Under the pieces are notes generated by a model. That model did no database searches. It worked only from the letters and a program-made list of their open reading frames with translations, and was not told the origin of the DNA. DNA of 54,942 nt from Jaapia argillacea MUCL 33604 (Eukaryota; Basidiomycota; Agaricomycetes; Jaapiales; Jaapiaceae), in the NCBI GenBank assembly GCA_000697665.1, contig KL197742.1:169986-224927 (forward strand), written 5' to 3'. Every line of letters starts with the position of its first letter. The first letter of the stretch is position 1. Shown one piece after another: positions 34,321 to 47,000 of this stretch. The position numbers were made by a program, and so were the translations under genes.

Positions 34321-35490
34321 TTGAAAGAGGAGGTGTTGTCCGAGACTACGTCCTCGTAAAGCTCTGGTAGGCCAGGAGAGAATGCACCGTGACCTCTTCT
34401 CCCTGTTCCTCCAATCGTTCCACTTGTGATTTGCGAGATAGAACGATCTACAGAATGATTACGTTAGTCAACTGGAGTAAAACGGGGACAAGATGATGAT
34501 CGTACAGCAGCAGCTAGGTAGACCGCACCAATGGGTAGTCGACACAGGAGATAATCAAAGACGTATCATATCAAGGCGAGGTGAGGACATCGCGTGAGAA
34601 GGACGTTGAGAGGTTTGAAAGGCAGGGGTGTGCGTCTACGCCACGACGAGAGGCAGCGAAGGACAGTGGCATGAGAGTCGGAACACACCGATCCAGTATT
34701 GAGGCGAGAGGTGGGTCTGCAAGTCGAACGACCTTCTGCCACACGCTCGCTCGGCCCATCCAACAACTAAGTTTGAGAGGCAGGAGGGTCCAATCGGAAA
34801 TGCACTCGTTTCACGCATCACAACGGAAGTGCGCCCTTCATCAACAACTCCGGTCGTCCTTTCCGCATATAATAGGATGTTTCGATTGGTTTGGTTGTCC
34901 GGGGCTGACGAAAGGGTGGCAGAGGTAGATGAGGAGGAGGAGACGACTGCTTTTGAGAAATGCTCGGAACCGCGGAGGGCGTGGAGGGTTGAGAGGAGCC
35001 ATGGCCAGCCTGAGGGGGGGACCCTGTAAGGAGGGGAATGGGGGTTATTTAGTGATTGGGTAAGTAAGAACAGGACCGAAGTAGTAGCCAACAAGCGCTA
35101 CGGGTGGACGAAGGTATCAATATCATGAGAACGAAACATACCTTCCGATCTTTAGAAAGCCTCAACATCCCGCCCAAAATACCCACTCACCCCTCCCTCC
35201 ACTCAGCCTTACTGCTCTTCTTTATCGGTAAACAAGAGGAGCTCCGAACTGGGATTGTAGGCGAAGAATCTGAAAGGGGGAGAGAATCGGGTTTTGATTT
35301 AGTTAGCCTATTGGAGGAGGATGACACTATCGACGAGGCGTCTTTTCGTTGGTCTGCCTACATCACACATCAAACAAAGCAACATAGGAAGTAACGAAGG
35401 AATAGTGAAGAGGAGAAGGTGTACGCACTGGATCCCTAACCTCTTTCCAAACGATTCTGAGTGTCCTAACCCTCCCCTCGAAATACGGCT
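34321..35490. other. Low-confidence region, no recognised gene
   Basis: Overlapping readings of 60-150 codons on both strands, none with a recognisable domain and none clearly preferred. A minus reading at 35853-35308 runs through the following minisatellite. Confidence 0.3.
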
Positions 35491-35745
35491 CGACGGATAT
35501 CGCAACGATGCCCCTATTAGAGTTTTGCTCGGTGTTATTGGAGTTGTTCGTCGAGTCGGAGCCAGAGTCGGATTCGTCGCTGGAATGTGTTGTAGAATCG
35601 GAGCCATCGGACTCGGATCCGTCGTTTGGGTGTTTCGTTGAGTCGGAGCGAGCGTCGGACTGTTTACTGGAACGTTTGTCAAGTAGGAGCCAGAATCGAA
35701 TGTGTTACTGAAATGTCGAATCGAGTCCGAGTCGGAGCCAGAGTC
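35491..35745. repeat. Degenerate minisatellite encoding Ser/Glu-rich repeats
   Basis: Four or five imperfect units of about 45-66 bp share GAGTCGGAGCCAGAGTCGGA and TTACTGGAACGT-like blocks. On the plus strand they read VESEPESDSSLECV-like repeats; on the minus strand they read NSPTLAPTQR/TNPTLAPTRR. Either strand could be the ancestral coding strand. It looks like a low-complexity coding minisatellite. Confidence 0.6.
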
Positions 35746-36810
35746 GCTGCTACCACGTTCCGTCAACCCCTCCTTGTTCATCCCACCCATAAGTTGAGCA
35801 ACAATACCCCACCGACCTCTCGTTCCCAACCGAAACCAAACACCAAGCCCCACTCAAACCTCCGAGCCCACCCATCCCAACCTGTCTCGCCTTCCTCACC
35901 GTCCCCACCCTTCAAGCAGGGTATGGCTCCCTCCCAGACCTCACCCTCGCCCGAACCGGTGACTATACTCGGTCAAACACCCGCAGAAGCTGACGGTAAT
36001 CCCATAGAAGTAGCCGGCCGAACCAAAAGCGAAACAGACGTCGTCTGCATATGCACCAATAAGCCAGCATTAGAAGCCGTAGCCAGACGATCGAGATTAG
36101 GATTCGAGTTTGATTTAGTCGGAGCCGGGCGATTCGAATTGGTCGTTGGAGCAGAGAGTTTCGAAGTGGCCGTTGTCGTCGACATCGAAGAAATAGTAGA
36201 GAACGACGAAATGGTCCCGGTTGATATGGAAGAAGTTGTAAATGAAGGCTTCGAGATTAATCCAGAGTAAGCCGTCGATGGATTCGAAGTATGGGTGGAA
36301 GGTAGGAAGAAGTCGAAGCAGGCCAAGCGAGGAATGAAGACGATGAGTGAGGTCCGGAACGCAGGCGTAAGATCCCCAAAAGACTTGTATATGCTACACT
36401 AAAAACGCGTCAGTCATGAACCAAATCACAAGTCTGAAGAGAAGAAACGAAAACGTACCACACTCATCCAACAGGTCCAACACGATCCAAATCGCATCTT
36501 CATCCTTCTCTTTCTCCGTCTCGTTCTTCCTCCCCCATCCCAACTCTTCCAGTGTCCGCAACTGTAGTCAGTATCATACCAGTTCATCAGGTCCCGACGA
36601 GACAGAGTAGCATTCAACCCGCGTCCTCCTCGCAGTCGGAGATTGCAACTTCTCGCTGGGGAGAGAATTCCTCGTGGCCTTTGCATTTCTTGGGCAGAAG
36701 ACAATGACGGGGGAGTTACTTTCCGGGAAGCGGGCATCAGTGAGGGTCATAGTCTTGGACTCCGGTAGCAGGCCGATGGGGGCTCCAGATCCGTAGTCTG
36801 ACATCCTGGG
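35746..36810. other. Low-complexity region left of duplicated segment B
   Basis: The plus reading 35626-36270 (214 codons) has a Pro/Ser-rich first half and an acidic second half (VVVDIEEIVENDEMVPVDME near 36175-36230); the minus strand is Ser/Thr-rich. Neither shows a domain. A minus reading 37020-36574 (LYMPSSPPRMSDYGSGAPIG) crosses into the duplicated segment, so part of this DNA may be the 5' part of a divergent gene neighbouring TPR-CHAT-B. Confidence 0.3.
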
Positions 36811-38000
36811 TGGTGAGCTGGGCATGTAAAGAGGGGATGACATCGTTTCGAGAATTTGATGAGGTGTGGAGAATGAAGGACTCGTAGCGTCGCCGTGAGG
36901 TGAATCGGAGGAGAAACGATTCCACGATGGTAGCGCTACAGACGTGGAGTGTGGGGGGATTGTGCCAAGTTCGATCGAGCATCGATGACGGAGTGCGTAC
37001 TTCAGTTGTGCCTGCAACAAGGTGAACCATCACAAAGCGAAATCTAAAACAGCAGCTGAACCTACACTGGGGAAGCAAATAGTTCCAGTACGCAATCACT
37101 CCTACGATGAGTTTGTGTGACGTCATTAATCATTTCCCAGAGACTTGAGATGAACAAGAGGCCAATTGAAATGAGTGAGAGGAAGCCTGCGGCAGACGAG
37201 AACGTTGGTGGGCGTCTATCACGATAACCAATCGATGGGGAACGCGCCTCCACCCAATCCACGACCGAGGATTTGAAATCACAAATACCGCCCCTGTGGA
37301 AAGCCGGAGGTGGATGGGTGTCCCTCGAGCTCGGAGGCTTGTTGGCTAGTAGTGTCAACGACGTGTCGATCTGGATCTCGACTCGAATTTTCATTCTTAC
37401 CCGCTACGACGAAGTCGGAAAATACACGTACCAGGAGACAAGGTTCGGATTGACGCGAAGACGACACGCTGAGGAAACGAGGCTGTGATTGAACAGGAGT
37501 CTTCGATACAGTATATAGCAAATCAATCCGGTTGCACGAGCGCCACTCGTGCTCGGGGATGGTGGAGCAACTCGTGAGCCTCCATGGGCGGCAATCGCGC
37601 ATTGCTCTCGTTCGCGACTGTGCAGTTAGTGCTGGCTCTTCATACCAGCAACAACGAATTCGGAGAATACACACGAGTGAACAAGGCTCGGACTCGCGCG
37701 GCGACGACACAAGGAAACGAGGCTTCGATGCTGTGATTGAACAGGAGTCTTCCGTGATGCATAGCAAATCGATGAAGCAACCTTGTTGTATGAGCGCTAC
37801 TCGTGCTCATGTTATGGGCGGCAATCGCCCATCGCTCCATCGCGGCCATGCAATTGGCCCTTCGCTTTCGTTGTTCGGACCGGCAATAACGAACCCAGCG
37901 CATTGATACCTCGAGAATGAAATGCGGGCGCTGTATGGCGATGTGGCTGGTCGGTGATAATTCCAACCCTCCCTCGCAGCCCTGTTCCCCATCTACCATC
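36811..38000. repeat. Segmental duplication, copy B: 5' flank of TPR-CHAT-B
   Basis: Aligns with 7515-8787. It includes the 245-bp-class tandem units (starts near 37396, 37645 and 37875) with CAACGAATTCGGAGAATACA, GAGCGCTACTCGTGCTCATG and GGGCGGCAATCGCCCATCGC. The probable promoter and 5' UTR of TPR-CHAT-B lie at its right end, with CCCCATCTACCATC just before the ATG as in copy A. No clear TATA box was seen. Confidence 0.8.
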
Positions 38001-41000
38001 ATGGACCCTCTTCCGTAAGTGCTTTCACTGCGCTAATGGACAATGACTGATTTTGCGATACTTCCTGCAGGGTGATTCAACTTACAGGTGACTTCTTAGT
38101 TTGCAGTCAGGTCTTAGCAAGTTTCTGACCCCCCAACACACTAGACTTTACAATCACGTTGTCGCATAGCGGGCTTTCTTCGCCTCCGAGTCTTGACAAT
38201 GCCCAGATATCCCTCCAGCTCACTCTGGATGGTGATGTCATATACAAGACTGTGCCAGGCAAGCGAGAACCCAACAAGCAGGTGTGGAGGGTGCAAGACT
38301 GTATCAACATGTGAGTTACTTTGCTTGTCTTACAGCTGGAAGCATTCAGATCCATGTACTGAACTGCCACTGCAGACCCAACTTGGATGATATTTCTCTT
38401 TTCTCAATCACAGTGATGCTCGATGACATGAGCCATATCAACATGCAACTCACCTCCCTAGGGCTTACCAGCCAAGTTATTCCAGTGAAGGGGCAGACAT
38501 TGAGTGTGTACTACAGGCTTCTGATCGCCTTTGCGAGCCACATTCTAATCATCCAATGCCTGTAGAAATCACTCAAGATCTTGCAGGCCTTGGCATTATA
38601 TTGGAGTTTTCTGTCAACTGTGGGTCCGATGGTCTGGATTCTCCTTTGCCTCCGAAAAGCACAAATTGTGAACCCACTGGAGTGATTGGTATGCCCAGCA
38701 CAGGTATAGATTTTGTCATTGATGATTCATTGACAGCCTTACCCATGCATTAGTAGATATATGCAATCCACAAACACCACATTTTGATGATGAGAGGATA
38801 TCTCCCTCTCAGACCATTGAGGGATTGAGTCCTGAGGTCCTCAATATCATCTATGGCAGAGTACTGGTTGAACCAGATGTGGACAAAAGAGCAGGGATGC
38901 TCAATAAATTGGGGGACATGTGGCTGAGACACTATAATGACCATCACAGGATGGAGAGCTTAAATCAGGCAGTGTCAGTTTATGCTGATGCAGTAGAGAT
39001 GGCTACATCAGATGGTGCCCAGAAGTTCATCTATCTGAACAACCTTGGGACTTCATTGAGGCACCGTTTCAATCACCTTGGTGATATTGCAGATATCAAC
39101 CATTCAATCTTGATGCTTCAAGATGCAGTGCAACTCACTCCTGATCACCTCTCTGACAAGCTAGATCAACTGCATAACCTCAGTATCTCATTCCTCCACC
39201 CATTTGAGCATGTTGGTCACATTACTGACATTGACAATTCAATCAGGGTGGGAGAGGATGTTGTGTGCCTCACTCCTGATAGCCACCCTGACAAGCCAGG
39301 TTGTCTGAGCAATCTTGGTAGTTCATTGCTCCGTCGTTTTCAGCATCTTGGTAACATCACCGATATGGACAATTCAATTAGGGTGCTAGAGGATGCTGTG
39401 CAACTCTCTCCTGATGGCCATCCTGACAAGCCAGGCTATCTGGACAACCTTGGTGGTTCATTGCTCTGTCGTTTTGAGCAGCTTGGTAACATCAGTGACC
39501 TGGACAATTCTGTCAAGACACAAGAGAACTCTGTGCAACTCACTCCTGATGGCGACCCAAACAAGCCAGGCCGACTGAAAAATCTGGGTGGTTCATTGCT
39601 CCGTCGTTTTGAGCATCTTGGTAACATTACTGACATTGACAGTTCCATTAGGGTGGGAGAGGATGCTGTGCGGCTCACTCCTGATGGCCACCCTGATAAA
39701 GCAGGCTGTCTAAACACCCTTGGTGGTTCATTGCTTTGTCGTTTTCAGCGTCTTGGTAATTTCCTTGACATGGACAATTCAATCAGGATGCAAGAAGAGG
39801 CTGTGCAACTCACTCCTGATGGCCACCCTGATAAGCCAGGGCGTCTGAACAATCTTGGAACTTTGTTGCTCTGTCGTTTTAAACTTCTTGGTAATACCAC
39901 CGACATGGACAATTCAATCAAGGTTCAAGAGGATGCTATGCAACTCACTCCTGATGGCCACCTTAACAAGCCAGGCCGTCTGAGCAACCTTGGTGGTTCA
40001 TTGCTCAGTCGTTTTGAGCGTCTTGGCAACATTACTGACATGAATGATTCAATCAGAATGCAGGAGGATGCTGTGCGACTCACTCCTAATGGCCACCCTG
40101 AAAAGCCACGCCATCTAAATAATCTTAGTAGTTCATTGCTCTGTCGTTTTGAGCATCTTGGTAACATTACCGACATAGACAATTCAATCAAGATACGAGA
40201 GGATGCTGTGCAACTCACTCCTGATGGCCACCCTAACAAGCCAGGCCATCTCAATAACCTTGGTGGTTCATTGCTCAGTCGTTTTGAGCGTCTTGGTAAC
40301 ATCACCGACATGGAAAAGTCAATTAGAGTGGTAGAGGAAGCAGTGCAGCTCACTCCTGATGGCCACCCTGACAAGCCAAGCCGCCTGAACAACCTTGGTG
40401 GTTTATTTCTCAGCCGTTTTGAGCATTGCAGTAACACCACTGACATAGATAATTCAATCAGAGTACGAGAGGATGCTATACAACTCACTCCTGATGGCCA
40501 CCCTGACAAGCCAGGCCGACTGAGCAACCTTGGTGGTTCATTACTTCGTCGTTTTGAGCATCTTGGTAACATTACTGACATTGACACATCTATCAGGGTG
40601 CGAGAGGATGCCATGCAACTCACTCCTGATGGCCACCCTGACAAGCCAGGCTATTTGAACAATCTTAGTGGTTCATTGCTCTGTCGTTTTGAGCATCTTG
40701 GTAGCATTGCTGACATGGACAATGCAATCAGGGTGGGAGAGAATGCTGTGCGACTCACTCCTGACAGCCACCCTGACAAGTCAGGCTATCTGAATAGCCT
40801 TGGTGGTTCATTAATACGCTGTTTTGAGCGTCTTGGCAACATTGCTGACCTCAGCAATTCAATCAGAGTACAAGAGGATGCTGTGCAACTCACTCCTGAT
40901 GGCCACCCTGACAAGCCACACCATCTGACAAGCCTTGGTGCTACATTGCTCCGTCGTTTTGAGTGTCTCAGTAACATCATTGATATAGACAATTCAATCA

Positions 41001-43118
41001 GGTTGCAGGAGGATGCTGTGCGACTCACTCCTGATGGCCACCATAACAAGCCTCTTTATCTGAACAACCTCGGAAGTTCATTGGCCTGCCGTTTTGAGCA
41101 TCTTGGTAACATCACCGATGTCAACAATTCAATCAGGGTGCAAGAGAAAACTGTGCAACTCACTCCTGATGGCCATCCTGACAAGCCAGGCCGTCTGAGC
41201 AATCTTGGAACTTCATTGCTCTTCCGTTTCAAGTGTCTTGGTAACATCACAGACATTGATAATTCAATCAGGGTGAATGAGAATGCTGTGCAACTCACTC
41301 CCGATGGGCACCCTAACAAGCCACTGTTTCTGAAAACCCTTGGAAGTTCATTGCTCTGCCAATTTGAGCATCTTAGTGACCAGGCTATTTTTGAAATGGT
41401 CATCAAGACACTGTCCACTGCTGCTCTATCTAAGGAGGGCTCTCCATCAGTTAGGTTTCAAGCTGGAATTATATGGGTTCAACAGGCCCAGAAAACTTTT
41501 CACACATCCCTATTAATGGCATATTCTGCTTTGTTAACTCTCCTACCACAACTGGCATGGCTGGGGCTTCCAATGCATGAACGCCATCGTGAGCTTAGAG
41601 GGGCAGGAACTCTGGCCAGAGATGCTGCATCAGCTGCAATTGAGGCTGGAGAATTCAGAACAGCCATTGAATGGCTAGAGCAGGGACGCTCAGTTGTTTG
41701 GGGTCAATTGTTGCAACTACGCACCCCAATTAATGAACTCCAACAAGTCCACCCTAAGCTAGCAGCTCAATTTATTCAGGTGTCAAATCAACTTCAGCAG
41801 ACAAGCACCCCATTGCATATGTCTGAGGCTGGTGACCAGCACTCCTTGGAAGAGGTTGCTCAGGAACACCGTCAGCTTACTGCACATTGGGAAGCAATTT
41901 TGGGAGAGGTCCATAGAATCCAAGGTTTTGAGAGTTTTTTGTTGCCAAAGCCCTTCTCACAGCTCAAGGGTGCTGCACATTTGGGCCCAGTTGTCACCCT
42001 CAATGTGAGCAGTGCTCGATGTGATGCACTTGTTTTGATGCCTGGCCTAGATGATGTGCTTCACATTCCTCTCCCCAATTTTACCCAAACCATTGCCAAG
42101 GCCCTGCAGAATGAGCTCAATGACTTACTTTCTGGATCTGGTCGTCTGCCATCACAGTTGGAGAGGCCAGTCAGAAGAAAGCCATTGGTACTTGATTACA
42201 ATTCAAAATTTAAATTGATACTTGCCCAACTCTGGTCCAATGTGGTCAAACCTGTCCTAGATGCACTAGCCTTCACAGTCAGTATTTTATGTTCAATTAT
42301 GTGTTCAGTTCTGAGAATCTGACCTACTACAGTCTCCACCTAGTAGCCCTTCCCGCATTTGGTGGTGTGGAACTGGCCCACTTGCATTTCTTCCCATCCA
42401 TGCAGCTGGCATTTATGACACTCCAGATCCTGGAAACCAGTGCATCTCTGACTTTGTTGTCTCATCATATATATCAACATTGAGCACACTCATTGACAAT
42501 CACCAGGTTACCCCACCACACCATTTCCAGCTCCTTGCTGTTGCCCAGCCAAATGCACCCCACCACAGTACCCTTCCAGGGGCTAGGAAAGAGCTTAAAC
42601 TCATCCAAAATCATGCTGAAGGCATCCATTTTGTTTCTCTAACAGACAATGCAGCCACTGTGGAGAATGTCCTTCACCACATGGGTGAATCCACCTGGGT
42701 ACACTTTGCATGTCATGGGGTGCAAGATGTTTCCAATCCCACTGACAGTGGCCTCATTCTTGCCAATGGGTCTCGGTTGAAACTCTCCACCATCATTAAA
42801 CTCTCCCTTTCACATGCTGAGCTAGCATTTCTCTCAGCATGTGAGACAGCTACTGGTTCTGAGGATCTTTCTGAGGAAGCTGTTCACCTGGCTGCAGGGA
42901 TGTTGCTGGCTGGTTATCATGGAGTTATTGCGACAATGTGGACAATTGGAGACACAGATGCTCCTTGCATTGCAGATGATGTTTATTCTCACATCTTGAT
43001 AGCAGGAAAACCAGATTATACACAAGCTGCATTTGCCTTGCATCAGGCTGTGCAGCGACTCCGTTTGCAAGGGGCATCCTTCCTCTCTTGGGTGCCATAC
43101 ATCCATATTGGGTTCTAA
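38001..43118 (+). CDS. TPR-CHAT protein (putative caspase-like protease), intact copy B
   Basis: Seven-exon model, all GT-AG: 38001-38014, 38071-38087, 38145-38310, 38376-38503, 38566-38703, 38754-42277, 42333-43118. The total is 4773 nt, an exact multiple of three, giving 1590 aa. The start MDPLPVIQLTDFTITLSHSG is shared with paralogue A. Residues about 1-170 may form a C2-like beta-sandwich (inferred). TPR-like repeats of 45 aa (consensus LTPDGHPDKPGRLNNLGGSL then LCRFEHLGNITDIDNSI) follow, then a helical segment (QTFH/LPQLAWLGLPMHERHREL, EWLEQGRSVVWGQLLQL) and the C-terminal CHAT domain. Predicted catalytic His is in HFACHG (codon 42714-42716) and Cys in LSACETA (42840-42842). CHAT is a clan CD peptidase fold related to caspases and separase; TPR arrays usually bind partners. 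In fungi the role is not established; a sensor-protease in cell death or self/non-self recognition is inference. It is probably cytosolic, as no signal peptide or membrane helix is seen. Confidence 0.9.
39134..41428 (+). repeat. 17-unit, 135-bp TPR-coding tandem array
   Basis: Units begin with CTCACTCCTGATGG-type sequence at 39134 and recur every 135 bp through 41294, sixteen exact intervals with no net indel. A diverged unit precedes the array and the last unit is diverged at its 3' end (LSDQAIFEMVIKTL). Most units share near-identical text such as GGTGGTTCATTGCTC and CGTTTTGAGCATCTTGGTAA. This exact register contrasts with copy A, where units are more diverged and two carry 9-bp deletions. 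Confidence 0.95.
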
Positions 43119-43611
43119 TGATAGCAAGCTCAAGTAAAGTTGGGATGGTTAGGTTCTCTGATGATGATGGGTGTTGATACTAAGGCTCCTTCACTAAGTA
43201 TAATAGCACTAGTACTTGGTCCTCTTTTGTGCTGGTCATTTTTAGATTGTAGTGTGGATGTACATCTGCTGTAGTATCCCTCTTGAAATGTTTGTCAATC
43301 TGTGTGTAGATCAAGCTGAATAAAAAGTCATGATTTGACTGGAATTTGGTTGGGTCAGTTTGATAGTAAGGTTATTCATGATACATAATGATATCAACTT
43401 GATGCAGTGCATTGTTTTGTCAGAGGAAAGTAAACAGTTGGTCTCTGATTCCCTAACTTCTTGATCAATGCCATTCACACTGACTGTTTCACAGCCCATC
43501 AAGTTCAAAAGAGCATTCTTCACTCTATGACTAGATCAGTGGCAGGAACCCACTCTAATTTACTGTAATCAGGGGGTTCTGACTTTAGTTATGATTCCTG
43601 AGGAATGAAGA
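43119..43611. other. 3' flank of TPR-CHAT-B
   Basis: AT-rich DNA. Polyadenylation-like AATAAA occurs at about 43320 (CTGAATAAAAAG), some 200 bp after the stop, and may be the transcript end of TPR-CHAT-B. No other gene is seen. Confidence 0.4.
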
Positions 43612-44048
43612 TGTTAGGAGTGCCTTAGCGACTAGTACTTAGGCTACAATCTTGAGGCAATAGAGGATGATGAGAAGGAGTGAACCAGTTGAAGGATACA
43701 ACTAAAGTGCTGTATTGTTCAAGTGGACAAGCTGCCAAATACAGAGTAGTTAGGCATCCTTATATACTAAGAGAACAATGAGGAGTTGAACAATGTACTA
43801 AGGGCAATAACAAGTGAGACAATATACTTAGACAATAGTGAATGAGTTAAAGTTCAGAGACAACAGAAAATAGAAGAATGGAAATGAACAAGAAGAAGGC
43901 TGTACAAGGCAAATCATTGTTCTCATGATAGTACAAAGTTCGAGATAAGACAAGGGAAATGATACAAAGGTGAAGAAAGTCTGATGAAAAAGAAATAAAA
44001 TACATACAATACAAAGGAAAATATACAAGTCCATACATGTTCACAACA
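43612..44048 (-). mobile_element. LTR of a retrotransposon family, no target duplication
   Basis: 437-bp LTR bounded by TGTTAGGAG and CACAACA on the plus strand (minus orientation TGTTGTGAAC to CTCCTAACA). It matches the reverse complement of the solo LTR at 51020-51506 over its length, for example AACCAGTTGAAGG and CTGTATTGTTCAAGTGGACA. On its right side the plus strand reads CTGCCCTCTCTTC; on the minus strand this is a purine-rich GAAGAGAGGGCAG tract abutting the LTR, as a polypurine tract abuts a 3' LTR. Flanks (GAAGA and CTGCC) are not duplicated, so it is not a clean solo LTR. No gag-pol was found beside it. Confidence 0.8.
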
Positions 44049-47000
44049 CTGCCCTCTCTTCATAACTGACATTGTCTCTAATGTCCTAGTTAAGCCTTAG
44101 GGGTGACAGGAGTAGGTTCAGAAGGGTACCAGGTGGGGAGTTGAGGGCCTATGAGATTGTCCCCACATTTTTATTATGACAAAACCTGAATACAGTGACC
44201 CAACATGTACAAAAAATGCTTCTGCATAAGGTGATAGGACATTTCTAAAAGATGTAACCTGGCTGTATGCCCTCCTGTATTTTACCTTTTGTTGATCAGT
44301 ACAGGCTGACCCTGCAGTCAAATGACATAGTTTTCATCTTATTTAGATTTTTGTCTTACAGATATGGCAGGGACCTGTACAAAATGACAAAATTTAACTA
44401 TAGATTTGGCTACAATAATCTCCCATGGGATCTTGAATATGTTACATTGGGGAATCAATATGGGGGCAATATGGTGTGGCCCTTTATCAACCCCTATCTG
44501 CAGTGTCTCAACTTCTCAGGGCCCAATATAAGCCATTCCACATCACCAGCACATCCAAGTGTCAACCACATGACTGATTTCCACCTTTCAGGAATATTTT
44601 CAGTGGGAAAACAATATTGTGGGAATGTTGATGTAAGTATCCAGGATTGTAGCCCCCATCTAGAAGACCCTAGAATGGGCACTCTTACTTGATTCCAGCC
44701 ACCATACCTCTGGCAAAACACAAGGTGATTTTCAAACATGACACTTTTTAACTTTGTTTGCTTTGTGGCAGCACAACCAGTATTGCTACAAGTGGAACAG
44801 TGGTAGATCTAGGAGCCCTAGGTCCAGGTTACCTGCTAAGCCCAACATGACAAAATTTCCAAATTTGGTAATATTCTGTATAGTGCCTAGTTTATATTGG
44901 TGTTTCAAACATGTTCAATGGTTATCACAGAAATTTCCATTTTGGGCATCATGTATCAGTTACATGACACCATAATAACATGAATATATTTTCCCTCATT
45001 TTTTCCTAATTTTATTGCCTATATATCAAGAAATTACCAAATTGGGATATTATGTCATCAACACATGGGCCAAAGTATCAGCAGAGATGAGTAGTGTTTT
45101 ATTCCCATTTTTGCTCATTTTCCAGCATTTTCCCCAGCTATATTGATCAATTTATCTATAATACAATCCAAAATGATGACTAATAAAGTCACATCACAAA
45201 CATGTCACAGACAAACCACTTGCCTCCTGGGGCCTCCCTAAGACCTCCGTTCAGCCATGTCTCGATCACAGATGTCTCAGGAGATCAACATCTATCCCTC
45301 TGAGCAACTCCCACGATCAGAAGTGGATGTAGAGAGTCGCAGGTTGCGGAACAAGGACAAAAGACAAGCCATGTGGCCAATGTGGCACGTAACGCTTCCA
45401 TGCAACTTGTCTGTGGCCCCATGTCGAACAGTTTGGATTTCCAAGTCAGACTAGAATTATACAACTCCCTCAATGAAATTCTGACAAGCCCTCACACTCT
45501 GAATTGTTCTTGGAAAGAGCAATCATTTCTAATAACTCTCTCTGGCAGTGCACGGGTGACCTGCTGTCGGCCGGGTATTCAGCTTGTGAGGTGTAGTAAA
45601 CGGGTGCAAAGGCAAGGTGACACTGAATATATATGGCACTCTCAATCTTGGACAACTGAGCAGTCGAAGGGAACATTAGTGCTGGAGGTGTCACTCCCCA
45701 GTCTATCAAACTTCAAATTCATCCCGAAAATCAGTTGACCATCCAGTGCAACATATGGGTGGGCAACCAACAGTTTACAGCAACGAATATATAACTGATA
45801 GTCAAAGCCTTGAAAATGGTGGCGGCGCTGTAGGTGCCGCCGCTAAGACTCAGTATTCATCACAAGCTTTCTCAAGCCATTGTCTTCAGCTAGATACCCT
45901 TCCAGGACGGAGTCACAGGTGGCAGCTAGTCATTTTACAAAGGTCATGTGACCTGCAAAATAGTACCAAAGTACCCCTACCCCTATACCCTACCCTAGTC
46001 TAATTTATTCTGATTTCCCTGATTTTTTCCACATTTTTCTAGACCATATTGATCAATTTTCCTATTTGGGCAGATTATGTAAGCTGCCAAACAGTGCCAA
46101 AGTGCCACTACTGCTGTCCTAGCCTAGTAGAAATTTTATTCCTATTTCTTTTGATTTTTCCTGATTTTTTTTACAGGCAGTATCAATAGGACCCTGGTTT
46201 ATAGATGGTTAGGTCGGATATAGACAGCCTCACCCTCCCATTGCACATACTGTACAAAAATATGGCTACTCAGGCGATATTTTACTTGGATTATATGAGA
46301 CATTATACCAACCCCTTCAGATCTACCTGGACTGGTATATCCATCATCTATAAATTCAAATAAATCCTGGAAAAATGTATATATACAAAGCATCCCATGG
46401 CACCAGAAACCCCCCAAGATATTCAGGAATCTCCTCTCAATGCCTTCCCAGCATCATTTTTCCTTCTCAGATTGTTTAGCTTCCAGAAGGATCAGATATG
46501 ATGGAGAGGAATGAGCCAGAAGGGAGATGTGCAAAGCAGATGAGACCAGATACAGATAATTTTCTGTGGACACCCTGAAATTGTCATGGCAATGCACGCA
46601 ATTAGAGTTGGACAGCAAGGTAGGATATTGCACTGATAGTGGATGAGGATGACACCCAAGCAGGTTTGCTGTTCTTCCCACCTCCTTTCTCATACATTGT
46701 CAGAACTACAAGCCAGTAGTAAATGAGTCACAAAATCAACAATATGTTCCCAAAAGGGAACTCACCATTTCCAATCATAAGCTCTCTGTCGATGATCACA
46801 ATACCATAAGTGCTGTTTTCCAGCAGGGTTAGCTGATCAATCTTGGCTGTAGAAACCATGTCACAACACTTGAGCCCCTTGAAAACAGTACACCATTGAC
46901 AGACAATCTTGGTAAACAATAACAAATCAGTTTCAAAGCCTCCACAACTCAGAATGAGAATGATCATACTGACCTCACCTGCTCCTGCCTGAGCAGCAAG

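Noticed and set aside
7515-38000. Assembly duplication of one locus (segments A and B identical)
   Set aside because: The copies differ by many substitutions, deletions and insertions throughout, so they are genuine paralogues and not a duplicated contig.
39925-40644. 239-codon antisense ORF across the TPR array, and similar ones at 40786-41049 and 41056-41418
   Set aside because: They are by-products of a 135-bp repeat whose length is a multiple of three, so any stop-free antisense frame repeats; they mirror the sense coding pattern and have no domain.
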